Origin: Flavobacteriales bacterium | GTDB lineage: Bacteria; Bacteroidota; Bacteroidia; Flavobacteriales_F; PHOS-HE28 | DNA length: 44,157 bases | NCBI GenBank assembly: GCA_016710965.1 | Contig: JADJTW010000036.1 | Coordinates: 1 to 44,157, forward strand | Direction of reading: 5' to 3' | In this document: positions 15,788-24,646 of the stretch, one piece after another | Numbering within the stretch: position 1 is the stretch's first letter | How the letters are laid out: every line of letters begins with the position of its first letter | Program-made: the position numbers and the translations under genes | Notes under the pieces: generated by a model | The model's database searches: none | Told to the model about the DNA's origin: nothing | What the model saw: only the letters and a program-made list of their open reading frames with translations

Positions 15788-18069
15788 TGCGATCCAAACG
15801 ATTGGCCATGATGCTCAAGACCTACTCCATTCTGTGCCCGACCGTTGTAGTTGCTGCCATGGTCGCGATGCCGCTGAAGAACGCTGCACAAACCGCAAGC
15901 AACGGATGCAGCTATGCAGGCGCCAGCCAATACACGGTCAGTAGTTCCTGCAGCTATCAGAATTTCGACAAGCCCGGCACGTTCGGGAATGCTGTGAACC
16001 CCAGTGGTTGCAGTGGCAGCAACAACGACGATGCCTTCGGCTGGTTCACGGCAACCGGAACAAGCACCACCATCACCTACAACCCGGACAACAATAGCCA
16101 CGACCCGATCATGCACCTCTTCTCGGGTGCATGCGGTTCGCTCTCGAACCTGGCCTGTGCGAACAACAATGGCAACGGCGGCAACGAGACGATCACCTAC
16201 GCCACGACCATCGGCACGAACTACCTGGTGAGGATCCAACGCAATGGAACCAACAGCGGCATGGACGGCCAGCTCTGCATCTGGAGCGTGCCACCGCCGC
16301 CGGCGAACGACGACCCTTGCGGTGCCACGCCCCTTGCGTTGGGTTCGGCCTGCACCTACACCACCTACAACAGCACGAATGCCACTGCCACTGCTGGAAT
16401 ACCCGCTCCTGGGTGCAGCACGTACTCTGGCGGCGATGTATGGTTCAGCTTCGTTGCACCCGCCTCCGGGGCGGTCACCATCCGCACCACAGCTGGGAGC
16501 ATCACTAACCTGGCCATGGCCCTGTATTCGGCCACGGCGTGCAATGGCACCTTCACGCTCATCGAATGCGATGACAACGACGGAGTCGGCAGCATGTCCT
16601 TCCTCACCTTCAGCAGTGTGGACTTGGTCGTCGGTCAGACGTACTATCTGCGCGTGTGGCAGAGCGGCAGCAGTTCGGGCGGCACCTTCGACCTGTGCGC
16701 CAACACGGCGCCCGCTGGTGGTGATTGCCTGTACATCCTGCGCATGTTCGATAGTGCTGGCGATGGCTGGGGAGGTTCCACTGTAACCGTGCAGCTTGGC
16801 GCTGGCGCCCCCGTGAACTACACGCTGGCCAATGGCAATCAGGAGGTCGCGTATATCAACGTAACCACCGGCCAACTTGTGCAAATAAGCTACGCAGCGG
16901 CTGGTGGTTCGCAGAACGAGATCAGCTACTTCGTGCAAGTGGGTGCTGGCATCCTCTACACGGATGGGCCTACACCAGGAACAGGATTGCGGTACGCTTC
17001 TGCCGCCACGTGCGCCTCGCTCTCGCCACCCAACAGCGATTGTAGCGGAGGAAACACGATCTGCAGCAACTCCGGATTCAATGCCAATCCGAGCCATACC
17101 GGTGTGAAGGCCGACCTGAACGTGAGCAACCGCGGTTGCCTGAACAGCGAAGAACGGCAGGGTACCTGGTACAATTTCTCCCCCTCGGTGGGCGGAACGA
17201 TCGAAATGACCATTGCACCCACGAACCCAACGGACGACTACGACTTCGCCATCTGGGGGCCCATGGCCAGCCTTGCCTGCCCTCCGACTGGGGCGCCCTA
17301 TCGTTGCTCGTACAGCGCCCTTTCTGGGAATACCGGCTTGCAGATCGGTGCCGGCGATGACAGCGAAGGCTCCGGTGGCAACAAATGGGTGAACGCGATG
17401 ACTGTGACAGCAGGCCAGGTATACATCCTGTATGTGAGCAACTACAGCCGCAGTGGTCTTGCCTTCAACTTGAACTGGACGCTGACGGGCGGCGCCAGCC
17501 TGGATTGCACCTTGCTGCCCGTGGAGTTCCTCGGGCTGCAAGTCGTTACCGGCACCGATGACGTGTTGTTGGAATGGGCCACCGGCAGCGAATACAACAG
17601 CGCCTTCTTCGCGGTGGAGCGTTCCCACAACGGATCGGACTTCGTGCAGATCGGCAGCGTGGGCGCCCAAGGCTACAGCAACAGCGCCGTCCACTATCAG
17701 TTCCTCGATGAGCAGCCCATCACGGGCGTCAACTACTACCGGCTGAAGCAGGTGGATGCCGACGGGGCGAGCAGCCTTTCCAATGTGGTCACGGCCGCGT
17801 TCAGGGGAACGATAGCCGCCGGATTGCCGTACCCCAACCCGGCCAGTACCGAGATCAACCTGGACATCGACCTCGCTGCACCGGATGCGATCGATCTGAT
17901 CGTGATGGATGCCAGTGGGCGCCTTGTGCGGCATGAGCGCATCTCCCTCCCGATCGGGCACCACCGCCTGACCACGCCGCTTTCGGGACTTGACGCTGGC
18001 TCCTACGAGATGGCCGTCACCCTCACTTCGGGCGAGCGTGTCCATGCCGGTCGATTCATGGTGCATTAG
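15787..18069 (+). CDS. Modular T9SS-sorted secreted protein, cassette A
   Basis: From ATG 15787 the product is 760 residues with a signal peptide. Modules in order are a PPC-like beta-sandwich (DDAFGWFTATGTS, MHLFSGACGSLSNLAC; 15900-16285), a second PPC-like unit opening PPANDDPCGATPL with GGDVWFSFVAPASG and YYLRVWQSG (16296-16710), a GDGW module (CLYILRMFDSAGDGWGGSTV; 16720-17010), a DYDFAIWGP module (NRGCLNSEERQGTWYNFSPS; 17030-17500), an Fn3-like domain (LPVEFLGLQVVTG, YYRLKQVDADG) and a sorting domain (PYPNPASTEINLDI). PPC-like folds often bind carbohydrate or act as structural spacers. It is probably displayed on the surface; binding partner unknown. A strong terminator follows. Confidence 0.87.
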   Translation: MRSKRLAMMLKTYSILCPTVVVAAMVAMPLKNAAQTASNGCSYAGASQYTVSSSCSYQNFDKPGTFGNAVNPSGCSGSNNDDAFGWFTATGTSTTITYNPDNNSHDPIMHLFSGACGSLSNLACANNNGNGGNETITYATTIGTNYLVRIQRNGTNSGMDGQLCIWSVPPPPANDDPCGATPLALGSACTYTTYNSTNATATAGIPAPGCSTYSGGDVWFSFVAPASGAVTIRTTAGSITNLAMALYSATACNGTFTLIECDDNDGVGSMSFLTFSSVDLVVGQTYYLRVWQSGSSSGGTFDLCANTAPAGGDCLYILRMFDSAGDGWGGSTVTVQLGAGAPVNYTLANGNQEVAYINVTTGQLVQISYAAAGGSQNEISYFVQVGAGILYTDGPTPGTGLRYASAATCASLSPPNSDCSGGNTICSNSGFNANPSHTGVKADLNVSNRGCLNSEERQGTWYNFSPSVGGTIEMTIAPTNPTDDYDFAIWGPMASLACPPTGAPYRCSYSALSGNTGLQIGAGDDSEGSGGNKWVNAMTVTAGQVYILYVSNYSRSGLAFNLNWTLTGGASLDCTLLPVEFLGLQVVTGTDDVLLEWATGSEYNSAFFAVERSHNGSDFVQIGSVGAQGYSNSAVHYQFLDEQPITGVNYYRLKQVDADGASSLSNVVTAAFRGTIAAGLPYPNPASTEINLDIDLAAPDAIDLIVMDASGRLVRHERISLPIGHHRLTTPLSGLDAGSYEMAVTLTSGERVHAGRFMVH

Positions 18070-18089
18070 ACAGAGCGAATTGCAGCAGG

Positions 18090-18113
18090 GAGCCGGGCCG
18101 GAGGGTCCGGCTC
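18090..18113 (+). terminator. Hairpin terminator after cassette A
   Basis: GAGCCGGGCC and GGTCCGGCTC pair over 10 bp (one G-T) around a GGAG loop, then TTCTCATTTG. It separates cassette A from cassette B. Confidence 0.75.
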
Positions 18114-18278
18114 TTCTCATTTGAATGCGCCAAGTCGGACAACCGGCCTGCTTTCCATCCGTCATTGTTCAGAAGGCGGATGGCTGGAATGAAGCTGTAT
18201 GCTGAGGAAGACTAGCTTAGACCGCGTAGTCCCTTGGTAGGAGGCGGGTGAGAAGTGGACCAAAACGCATTTGACGTC

Positions 18279-18731
18279 ATGATCAAGACCACGCCGCTGA
18301 TCCCGCTGTTCTTCCTGCCCTTCCTTTCATTGGGCCAAGTCGCGGTCGTCCATCATTTCAGCATCTCCGGCGTTCCCGACCAGCATGCCATCAAGTACGC
18401 GCACCAGGTGGTGCTGGATCTTGATCCGCAGGCGACGCTGTCCTTCGATGCGGATATGTTGAAGATCCGTACCGCCTCGGCATCGGGATCGGAGCTGCTT
18501 TCTGCTCTGAACAGCACGGGAGCCGCCATTTATCATTTGGAGATCCCGGTCGAGCGCTCTTCGACCGAAGTGCCGGCTTCATTCCCGGTTCTCGTAGGGA
18601 CGGGTGACCCGGAGGCGGACCTTTTGCGTTACCAAACAGCGAAGCAACAGTGGGTCGCCACGCATCCGCAGGAGTATCAAGAGATGACACGATCATCTGA
18701 GGGGCATGAGCCGAGCACGGCTCCACGTTGA
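18279..18731 (+). CDS. Small secreted protein of cassette B
   Basis: Starting at ATG 18279 (preferred to the upstream in-frame GTG 18255 because it puts the hydrophobic signal at the N-terminus) the product is 150 residues. After the signal peptide comes the same beta-alpha-beta-beta-alpha-beta pattern as its two paralogues: VAVVHHFSISG, QHAIKYAHQVVLDLD, QATLSFDADMLKIRTA, SELLSALNSTG, AAIYHLEIP. A linker leads to a conserved tail, FPVLVGTGDPEADLLRYQTA followed by QQWVATHPQEY, which matches PPVYVVTGDATADDLRY...EQWNAAH in the cassette C protein. The next gene starts four bases after the stop. No known function; clearly a member of a repeated family. Confidence 0.8.
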   Translation: MIKTTPLIPLFFLPFLSLGQVAVVHHFSISGVPDQHAIKYAHQVVLDLDPQATLSFDADMLKIRTASASGSELLSALNSTGAAIYHLEIPVERSSTEVPASFPVLVGTGDPEADLLRYQTAKQQWVATHPQEYQEMTRSSEGHEPSTAPR

Positions 18732-18735
18732 CGCC

Positions 18736-20580
18736 ATGAACGCGCGCAGCACATCCTTTTCGATCGGGGTCGCTCTCCTCTTCTGGTGGGCCGCTGGTGA
18801 GGCGCACGCGCAATGCGCTGACAACAACACGCTGTACAATGTGAACGCCACGCCACCATGCCCGGGGAGCACCACGGTGGGCTGTGTATGGGGCGGTGAG
18901 TACGTGCTGGTGAATGTCGTCGCCGGCAACACGTACACCTTCAGTACCTGTGGTGCCGCTTGGGATACGCAGATCACCTTGTACAACAATGCTGGCGGCG
19001 GATCCTTGGGATATAACGACGATGGTTGCGGCCTGCAATCGACCATTACGTGGACAGCCACATTCACCGGGCAGCTTCGCGTACTGGTCGACCAATACCC
19101 CTGCACCAGCAATTTCATCTGCGCCGGGCTCACTGTGAGTTGTACGCCGGGCACACTGCCTGCAGGCGACTGCATCTACTATCTCAATCTCTTCGACAGC
19201 TTCGGGGATGGATGGGGCACCTCGAACGTGGGTGTAAGCATCAACGGCGGACCTTACCAATACTATAGCATCGGTAATCCTGGCTCCTCCAATTCGATCC
19301 CCATCGGGGTGAACATCGGCGACGTCATCGTGCTCAACTACAACAACTCCGGGGCGTGGCAAGGCGAGAACTCTTACACGCTGACGCTTGGAGGCGGTGG
19401 CCTCTTCAATTCCGGAACGCCTCCGGTAGGCGGGCTGAGCTATGCCGGCACGGTAACCTGCACTCCTCCGCCTTCCCCACCCGAGGATTGCGTGGGCGCC
19501 ATCACCATCTGCAACAACCAGAGCTTCAACAACAACACGACGAGCACGGGAAACACCGCCGACCTGAACCCGGCGAACTACGGCTGCCTGGCAACGGCAG
19601 AGCGGCAGGGAACCTGGTACGTGTTCTCGCCCAGCGCATCCGGTTCCATCGGTTTCAACATCGATCCCGTGGGTCCCGATGATTATGATTTCGCCATCTG
19701 GGGACCATACCCTCCGGGCAGCACACCGGGATCGATGTGCCCGCCAGCCGCGCAACCCATCCGCTGCTCGTTCGCTTCCGGGCCCTCGACCTTCGCTGCA
19801 ACCGGCGACTACACCACCGGCATGGCGCACCCGGTCTACTCGCCACCGCAGTTCGATAACCCCGGCACAACGTACAGCGAAACACCTGCTGGCGATGGCT
19901 GGGTCCCAGGCATCAATGTGATCGTGGACCAGGTCTACCTGCTCTACATCAGCAACTGGGACCAGACCGGTCTGGCCTTCAGCCTGAGCTGGAACCTGGC
20001 CAATGGCGCTTCATTGGATTGCACGCAATTGGGCGCAGAGTTGCTGGCATTGAACGCCGAGGAGGATGGCGATGCCAACCTTCTGAAGTGGACCACCGGC
20101 TCGGAACACTTGAGCAGCCACTTCACCGTGGAGCGAAGTGCCGATGGTCGCTCGTTCGAGCCTGTCGGCCTCGTGAGCGCACAAGGCAATTCGAACGTGC
20201 AAACGGACTACGAGTACATCGATCGGACACCACTTTCCGCAGGCAGTTTCTACCGGCTTCAGCAGGTGGACCAGAACGGCTCGTTCGAGTACTCGAACAT
20301 GGTGTCCGTCATCCGTTCGAGCACAGCGGATCTATTGGCATTCCCGAATCCGGCAAGCGCCAGTACCGAACTGCTTTTCCGCACCACGGTCGATGGATCG
20401 GCCCAAGTACAACTCCTTGACTCTCGAGGTTCGATCGTCCTGGCCTTCACGAAGGGAGCCACCGCAGGTGTCAATCGCTTCGTCCTTGATCTGGTGCGGG
20501 TCGAGCCCGGACCCTACCTGGTCCGCATCCTCACCGCGGACGGCGCGGTGCATCAGGGCCGATTGGTCCGCTTCAGGTAA
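18736..20580 (+). CDS. Modular T9SS-sorted secreted protein, cassette B
   Basis: ATG 18736, four bases after the preceding stop, gives 614 residues with a clean signal peptide ending AHAQ; ATG 18706 would overlap the previous gene and lengthen the leader. Modules are an N-terminal domain (CADNNTLYNVNATPPCPG, GNTYTFSTCGAAWDTQITLY, GQLRVLVDQYPC), a GDGW module (CIYYLNLFDSFGDGWGTSNV), a DYDFAIWGP module (CVGAITICNNQSFNNN, ATAERQGTWYVFSPSASG, YDFAIWGPYPPG, QVYLLYISNW), an Fn3-like domain (HFTVERSADGRSFEPVGLV, FYRLQQVDQNG) and a sorting domain (FPNPASASTELLFR to LVRFR). It is the intact counterpart of the broken gene at 321-2162. Surface display is inferred from the sorting domain; ligand unknown. 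Confidence 0.87.
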   Translation: MNARSTSFSIGVALLFWWAAGEAHAQCADNNTLYNVNATPPCPGSTTVGCVWGGEYVLVNVVAGNTYTFSTCGAAWDTQITLYNNAGGGSLGYNDDGCGLQSTITWTATFTGQLRVLVDQYPCTSNFICAGLTVSCTPGTLPAGDCIYYLNLFDSFGDGWGTSNVGVSINGGPYQYYSIGNPGSSNSIPIGVNIGDVIVLNYNNSGAWQGENSYTLTLGGGGLFNSGTPPVGGLSYAGTVTCTPPPSPPEDCVGAITICNNQSFNNNTTSTGNTADLNPANYGCLATAERQGTWYVFSPSASGSIGFNIDPVGPDDYDFAIWGPYPPGSTPGSMCPPAAQPIRCSFASGPSTFAATGDYTTGMAHPVYSPPQFDNPGTTYSETPAGDGWVPGINVIVDQVYLLYISNWDQTGLAFSLSWNLANGASLDCTQLGAELLALNAEEDGDANLLKWTTGSEHLSSHFTVERSADGRSFEPVGLVSAQGNSNVQTDYEYIDRTPLSAGSFYRLQQVDQNGSFEYSNMVSVIRSSTADLLAFPNPASASTELLFRTTVDGSAQVQLLDSRGSIVLAFTKGATAGVNRFVLDLVRVEPGPYLVRILTADGAVHQGRLVRFR

Positions 20581-20612
20581 CACGGGGGCAACCCAATCGG
20601 CCTTTTGCCGTC

Positions 20613-20632
20613 TAAGCCCCGAAAGGGGCTTA
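20613..20632 (+). terminator. Hairpin after cassette B
   Basis: TAAGCCCC-GAAA-GGGGCTTA is a perfect 8-bp stem with a GNRA loop. There is no U-tract, so termination strength is uncertain; the hairpin is symmetric and could also act as an mRNA 3' end. Confidence 0.55.
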
Positions 20633-20706
20633 ACCGACCGTATTTCCAGACACTTCTGTTAGCATATCGGGAACTTCCCCTCTCGACGAACGTTGTATGG
20701 CACCCT

Positions 20707-20714
20707 TATCTTTC
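20707..20714 (+). promoter_or_regulatory. Candidate -7 box for cassette C
   Basis: TATCTTTC lies 23 bases before the ATG at 20738 and after the hairpin of cassette B, suggesting that cassette C has its own promoter. Confidence 0.4.
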
Positions 20715-20737
20715 CCCCGATCCAATCGACCAGTAAC

Positions 20738-21184
20738 ATGCTGAACCGTACTCTTTCAGTGTTCCTCGCTCTGGGCCTGGCCGTCGCTGTCCAAGCGCAA
20801 GCGCAAGCATACATCTTCTTCGAGGCGGAAAGCGCCTTCGATGCGGCGCAGATGAAGTTCATCATCCAGGAAGTGAAGGACGCTGACCCAACGGCCGATG
20901 TGTTCCCGTCCGATGATCTCACCATCCTGCAAGTGCGGCACTACGGCGGGCTTGCTGAAGCAGGCTATCGCCAGGCCATCGAGCGTGCAGGTATCACGCT
21001 GCGCCCCGGCACACGTTCGCGAGCCGATCTCGGGTTGGATGCAGTGGATCCGAACGCCCCGCCGGTGTATGTCGTAACGGGCGATGCCACTGCGGATGAT
21101 CTGCGTTACCGTGCTGCCGTGGAGCAATGGAACGCGGCGCATGCCGACCAGCCCATGAGCACTACCCCACTCCACAACCGCTGA
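20738..21184 (+). CDS. Small secreted protein of cassette C
   Basis: ATG 20738 gives 148 residues with a signal peptide ending near AQAQA. The predicted beta-alpha-beta-beta-alpha-beta domain reads YIFFEAES, DAAQMKFIIQEVKDAD, TADVFPSDDLTILQVRHY, AEAGYRQAIERAG, ITL. A longer linker leads to the shared tail PPVYVVTGDATADDLRYRAA with VEQWNAAHADQ. A charged spacer (RSRADLGLDAVDPNA) distinguishes it from the cassette B protein. The large gene begins 12 bases downstream. The second and third strands are weakly acidic and there is no metal-binding Cys pair. Unknown function; family membership rests on the shared pattern and position. Confidence 0.8.
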   Translation: MLNRTLSVFLALGLAVAVQAQAQAYIFFEAESAFDAAQMKFIIQEVKDADPTADVFPSDDLTILQVRHYGGLAEAGYRQAIERAGITLRPGTRSRADLGLDAVDPNAPPVYVVTGDATADDLRYRAAVEQWNAAHADQPMSTTPLHNR

Positions 21185-21196
21185 TCGCTTACGAAC

Positions 21197-24100
21197 ATGA
21201 AACTACGCTACTCGCTTTCGTTCGCGGTCGTCCTGGGCTCATCCGCTGCGGTTCTGGCCCAGCCTCCCTGCCTGACAACCTTCGCGGCTCCCGCAGGTCA
21301 GACTCAGGTGGCCAACGCCAGTTGGAATCCACCCACTGTGCCGCCCAACATGAGCGTCAACTTGAACGTCAACTCGACCGCAGGCAACCCGGTGGCTTCC
21401 GTTACAGGTTGCAACGCAGTCCTCGTTGGCGCATCGATAGCGGGCCCAACTTCCTGCGGGCACCACGGTGCTGTCCACCGCCTGCACCAGCGTGACCTTC
21501 AGCCAGCCTGCCACCGTCACCGGTTCTGCGATCCACACGTTCACATCGCCCGCAGTACGCGAACAACTACCCCCCTGACTAACACGGGTATCCCAGCCAC
21601 TTTGAACTGTTCCGTATGCCCAGCGGGGTGTCTCGGTGAACATGTGTGCTGGCCAATAGTTCTCCTACCAGATGCGCCCGGGCAACATCTACATGATAAG
21701 CATGCAGTGCAACAGCACCACTGGGACCAAGCCTATCACCCTGACTCACCACTGGTTGGCAATGGTAACAGTAGCTCGAACTTCGACATGACGGATGCGG
21801 CACCCGGAGGCCACGCGACCCTGTCGTTCGTTCCTACATCAACAGGAACCTATCGCGTAAGGCTATGGCAAGACCCCTGCACGGTGAACGGGGCGCTCTG
21901 CGGCACCATCCAGGTGGCCTGCAACCCTGTTCCAGCTCCCCCTGCCAATGACGAACCGCAGAATGCGGTTTCGTTCGGCAATGCACCCACTTCCTGCTCC
22001 TTCCTGCCGGGGACAACAGCATGGTCTACCCAGTCGGCGGGCACACCGACCGGTTGCAACGGTGCGGGTGGTTGTGCAACGGCTTCAGGCGGTTTCGTCG
22101 GCAGCGACGTATGGTACAGCGTGAACCTGGTGAACTCCGGGAACCTGGCGGTGATCCTGCAGACCATCAGCGCTGGAGCCACTGCCTTTGCCATCTATAC
22201 CGGGGTGCCAGGAGCGTTGACCCAGGTGGCCAATAGCTGCAACTGCAACAACTTCACCTCGGTGAGCGGACTTGCTTTCCCCAGTACGGTGTACATACGC
22301 GTGTGGTCTGTTACCGGCTTGCCCAATACCGGGTCGTTCCAACTGTGCGCCTACGAACCGATCCCACCGCCCAACGATAATCCGTGCGGAGCGGTGTCGC
22401 TTACCGTGGGTGTTTCGTGCAGCCTTACGCCGTTCTCCACGCAGAACGCCACTTCGCTGGCCGCCAGCATCACTACCACCCCTGTCACACCCAGTTGCGG
22501 CACTCCGGTGGCCGGTGGCGATGTCTGGTTCTCGGCGATCATGCCAGGAACGGGCAGCATGACCTTCAACTCCCAGGCGGGAACACTGTCGGACATGGCT
22601 ATGGCAGTGTATACCCTTACCAGTGGCACGATCTGCACCACGGCGACGCTCACCGAAGTGGCCTGCAATGACAACTTCGGGGCGAACACGATGCCTAGCG
22701 TGACCGTTGGTGGCGCGCCTGGCGGCCTGTACTACGTGCGCATGTGGAACAAGACCACCGCCTTCGGGACGGCGAGCATCTGCGCGGTGCAGAACGTGCC
22801 GCCACCGAACGACAACCCGTGCGGCGCCATTCCGCTCGCAGTCAATACCGGTTGCATCTTCCCGGCCCCGTTCTCGACCCAATTCGCGACCATCACGGGC
22901 GGTGTGCCGAACCCGTCGTGCAATGGCGGCCCATACAATAGTGATGTCTGGTTCTCAGCCGTGATCCCGGCCAGCGGCCAGTTGATCATCGATACCGATG
23001 ACCTCGGCCTTACCGATGGAGGCATGGCCGTGTATACCGGCCCCTGCGCCGGGCCACTGGTGCAAGTACCGGCTGGCAACGGAGGGTGCGTGCTTGGTGG
23101 AAGCGGGAACAGCGCCGCCATGCCGATGACGACGATCACCGGTGTCCCTGCAGGCACCACGGTCTACATCCGCATCTGGCGCCAGACAGGCAACGATGGC
23201 ACCTTCCTGATCTGTGCGCGGAACCCTGCGAATCCGAGCGGGTGCTACTTCACCTTGCGCATGGCCGATAGCGCAGGCGATGGTTGGAACGGTGGCTTCG
23301 TTACCGTTTGCGTGGACCCTGCCGGCCCGCCACCGGCGGTATGCACGAACTACACGGTGACCGGTTCATTGGCTTTCATCACGTTCGGTGCAGCCGTTAC
23401 CGATCAAGTGACGCTCACCTATACACCCGCTGGGGGCTTCCAGAACCAGGTCTCGTTCAACTTGCAAGCAAGCAATAGCTTCAATCTCTTCGTCAGCACA
23501 AGTCCTCCCGCCACGGGCTTCAACTATGCGTTCACCGTCGACGCCGCCTGCAACGTTCCCGCCGCACCGATCTCCGATTGCATAGGAGCGTTCCAAGTGT
23601 GCAACAACCAGTCGATCAACCGCGCACCGGGCGGCTTCGGCAACACCCAGGACCTGAACGCGGGAAACCATGGTTGTCTGCTGACCAACGAACGACAAGG
23701 CGCGTGGTTCCGATTCACCACCAATGCTGCCGGCACCATCGCCTTCAGCATCAATGTGGGCGTTGGTACCGACTATGATTTCGGCGTGTGGGGACCACCC
23801 ACTTGGAACGGCTCATGTCCGCTGAACGTGCCTCCGATGCGTTGCAACTGGTCGGCTGTTACGGGCCCTACAGGCTTGAACTACACGGCTATCAATACCA
23901 CCGAGCCTGCAGGCGGACCACCCTTCAGCCGCTGGATCGACGTGTTGGCGGGTCAGACGTACTTGTTGTACATCGACAACTACACGATGAACGGCCTCGC
24001 TTTCACGCTGGTCTGGAACAACGTGCCCAATACCATCCTCGATTGCGTGCTTCCCGTTGAGTTCCTCGATTTCCAGGCATTCCCGAAGGCCCGTCAGGTC

Positions 24101-24601
24101 GATCTCGCCTGGACCACTGCGAGCGAGTTCAATTCGGCCTACTTCAATGTTGAACGGTCCGAGAACGGCTCCGACTTCAAAGTGCTCGGCACGGTAGCGG
24201 CCATGGGCAACTCGCAATCGCTCACGGAATATTCCTTCATCGACCGCGAGCCGGTGAAAGGCGTCAACTACTATCGCCTGGACCAGGTGGACGCCAATGG
24301 TGATCGCGGCTACTCCGATGTGGTGACCGCCGTGTACCGATGGGGCAATGTGCCGCTCACGGTCTACCCCAATCCTGCGGGCGAGAGCTTATGGGCCAAT
24401 TTCGAATTGCCGGCGGATGGCAACATCGGTTGGCGCATCCTCGATGCCAGCGGGCGGTTGGTGCTTTCGGGAACGGCCACCGTGGTACGCGGGGTGAACC
24501 AGATATCGCTCCCGCTTGATGTCGAAGCTGGCAGCTACACCCTCGAACTGAGCGACGACTCGGGTTCGCCCGTCGGCAACGCCCGATTTGTGCGCCAATG
24601 A
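21197..24601 (+). CDS. Large modular T9SS-sorted secreted protein, cassette C (compensating frameshifts near the N-terminus)
   Basis: The open frame is 1134 residues, but about 21452-21580 and 21632-21780 are out of frame: the paralogous protein sequence appears in other frames there, with one stop (CAATAG). Layout: signal peptide; N-terminal module shared with the genes at 3958 and 24987; three PPC-like units of about 143 residues, two of which open PPPNDNPCGA (21940-22365, 22365-22795, 22797-23220; GGDVWFSAIMPGTG, YNSDVWFSAVIPASG, VYIRIWRQTGNDGTF); a GDGW module (CYFTLRMADSAGDGWNGGFV); a DYDFGVWGP module; an Fn3-like domain (YFNVERSENGSDFKVLGTV); and a sorting domain (VYPNPAGESLWANF to RFVRQ). 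It is a probable surface protein with unknown ligand. A 26-base palindrome follows. Confidence 0.83.
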   Translation: MKLRYSLSFAVVLGSSAAVLAQPPCLTTFAAPAGQTQVANASWNPPTVPPNMSVNLNVNSTAGNPVASVTGCNAVLVGASIAGPTSCGHHGAVHRLHQRDLQPACHRHRFCDPHVHIARSTRTTTPLTNTGIPATLNCSVCPAGCLGEHVCWPIVLLPDAPGQHLHDKHAVQQHHWDQAYHPDSPLVGNGNSSSNFDMTDAAPGGHATLSFVPTSTGTYRVRLWQDPCTVNGALCGTIQVACNPVPAPPANDEPQNAVSFGNAPTSCSFLPGTTAWSTQSAGTPTGCNGAGGCATASGGFVGSDVWYSVNLVNSGNLAVILQTISAGATAFAIYTGVPGALTQVANSCNCNNFTSVSGLAFPSTVYIRVWSVTGLPNTGSFQLCAYEPIPPPNDNPCGAVSLTVGVSCSLTPFSTQNATSLAASITTTPVTPSCGTPVAGGDVWFSAIMPGTGSMTFNSQAGTLSDMAMAVYTLTSGTICTTATLTEVACNDNFGANTMPSVTVGGAPGGLYYVRMWNKTTAFGTASICAVQNVPPPNDNPCGAIPLAVNTGCIFPAPFSTQFATITGGVPNPSCNGGPYNSDVWFSAVIPASGQLIIDTDDLGLTDGGMAVYTGPCAGPLVQVPAGNGGCVLGGSGNSAAMPMTTITGVPAGTTVYIRIWRQTGNDGTFLICARNPANPSGCYFTLRMADSAGDGWNGGFVTVCVDPAGPPPAVCTNYTVTGSLAFITFGAAVTDQVTLTYTPAGGFQNQVSFNLQASNSFNLFVSTSPPATGFNYAFTVDAACNVPAAPISDCIGAFQVCNNQSINRAPGGFGNTQDLNAGNHGCLLTNERQGAWFRFTTNAAGTIAFSINVGVGTDYDFGVWGPPTWNGSCPLNVPPMRCNWSAVTGPTGLNYTAINTTEPAGGPPFSRWIDVLAGQTYLLYIDNYTMNGLAFTLVWNNVPNTILDCVLPVEFLDFQAFPKARQVDLAWTTASEFNSAYFNVERSENGSDFKVLGTVAAMGNSQSLTEYSFIDREPVKGVNYYRLDQVDANGDRGYSDVVTAVYRWGNVPLTVYPNPAGESLWANFELPADGNIGWRILDASGRLVLSGTATVVRGVNQISLPLDVEAGSYTLELSDDSGSPVGNARFVRQ

Positions 24602-24620
24602 TCCTCTGATACCTCGTTGG

Positions 24621-24646
24621 AAAGGCCGGTGCATGCACCGGCCTTT
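24621..24646 (+). terminator. Perfect 26-base palindrome, terminator of cassette C
   Basis: AAAGGCCGGTGCA and its exact reverse complement TGCACCGGCCTTT are joined with no spacer and followed by CTCTTT. The A/T-flanked ends fit a bidirectional terminator. Confidence 0.75.

Noticed and set aside
15679..18165. Minus-strand open frame of about 828 codons opposite the cassette A large gene
   Set aside because: Shadow of a high-GC coding strand; its composition is not protein-like and the plus strand has clear modules and a sorting domain. The same applies to frames at 18391-19830, 25857-27215 and 31356-33257 (only the last 174 codons of that one are real).
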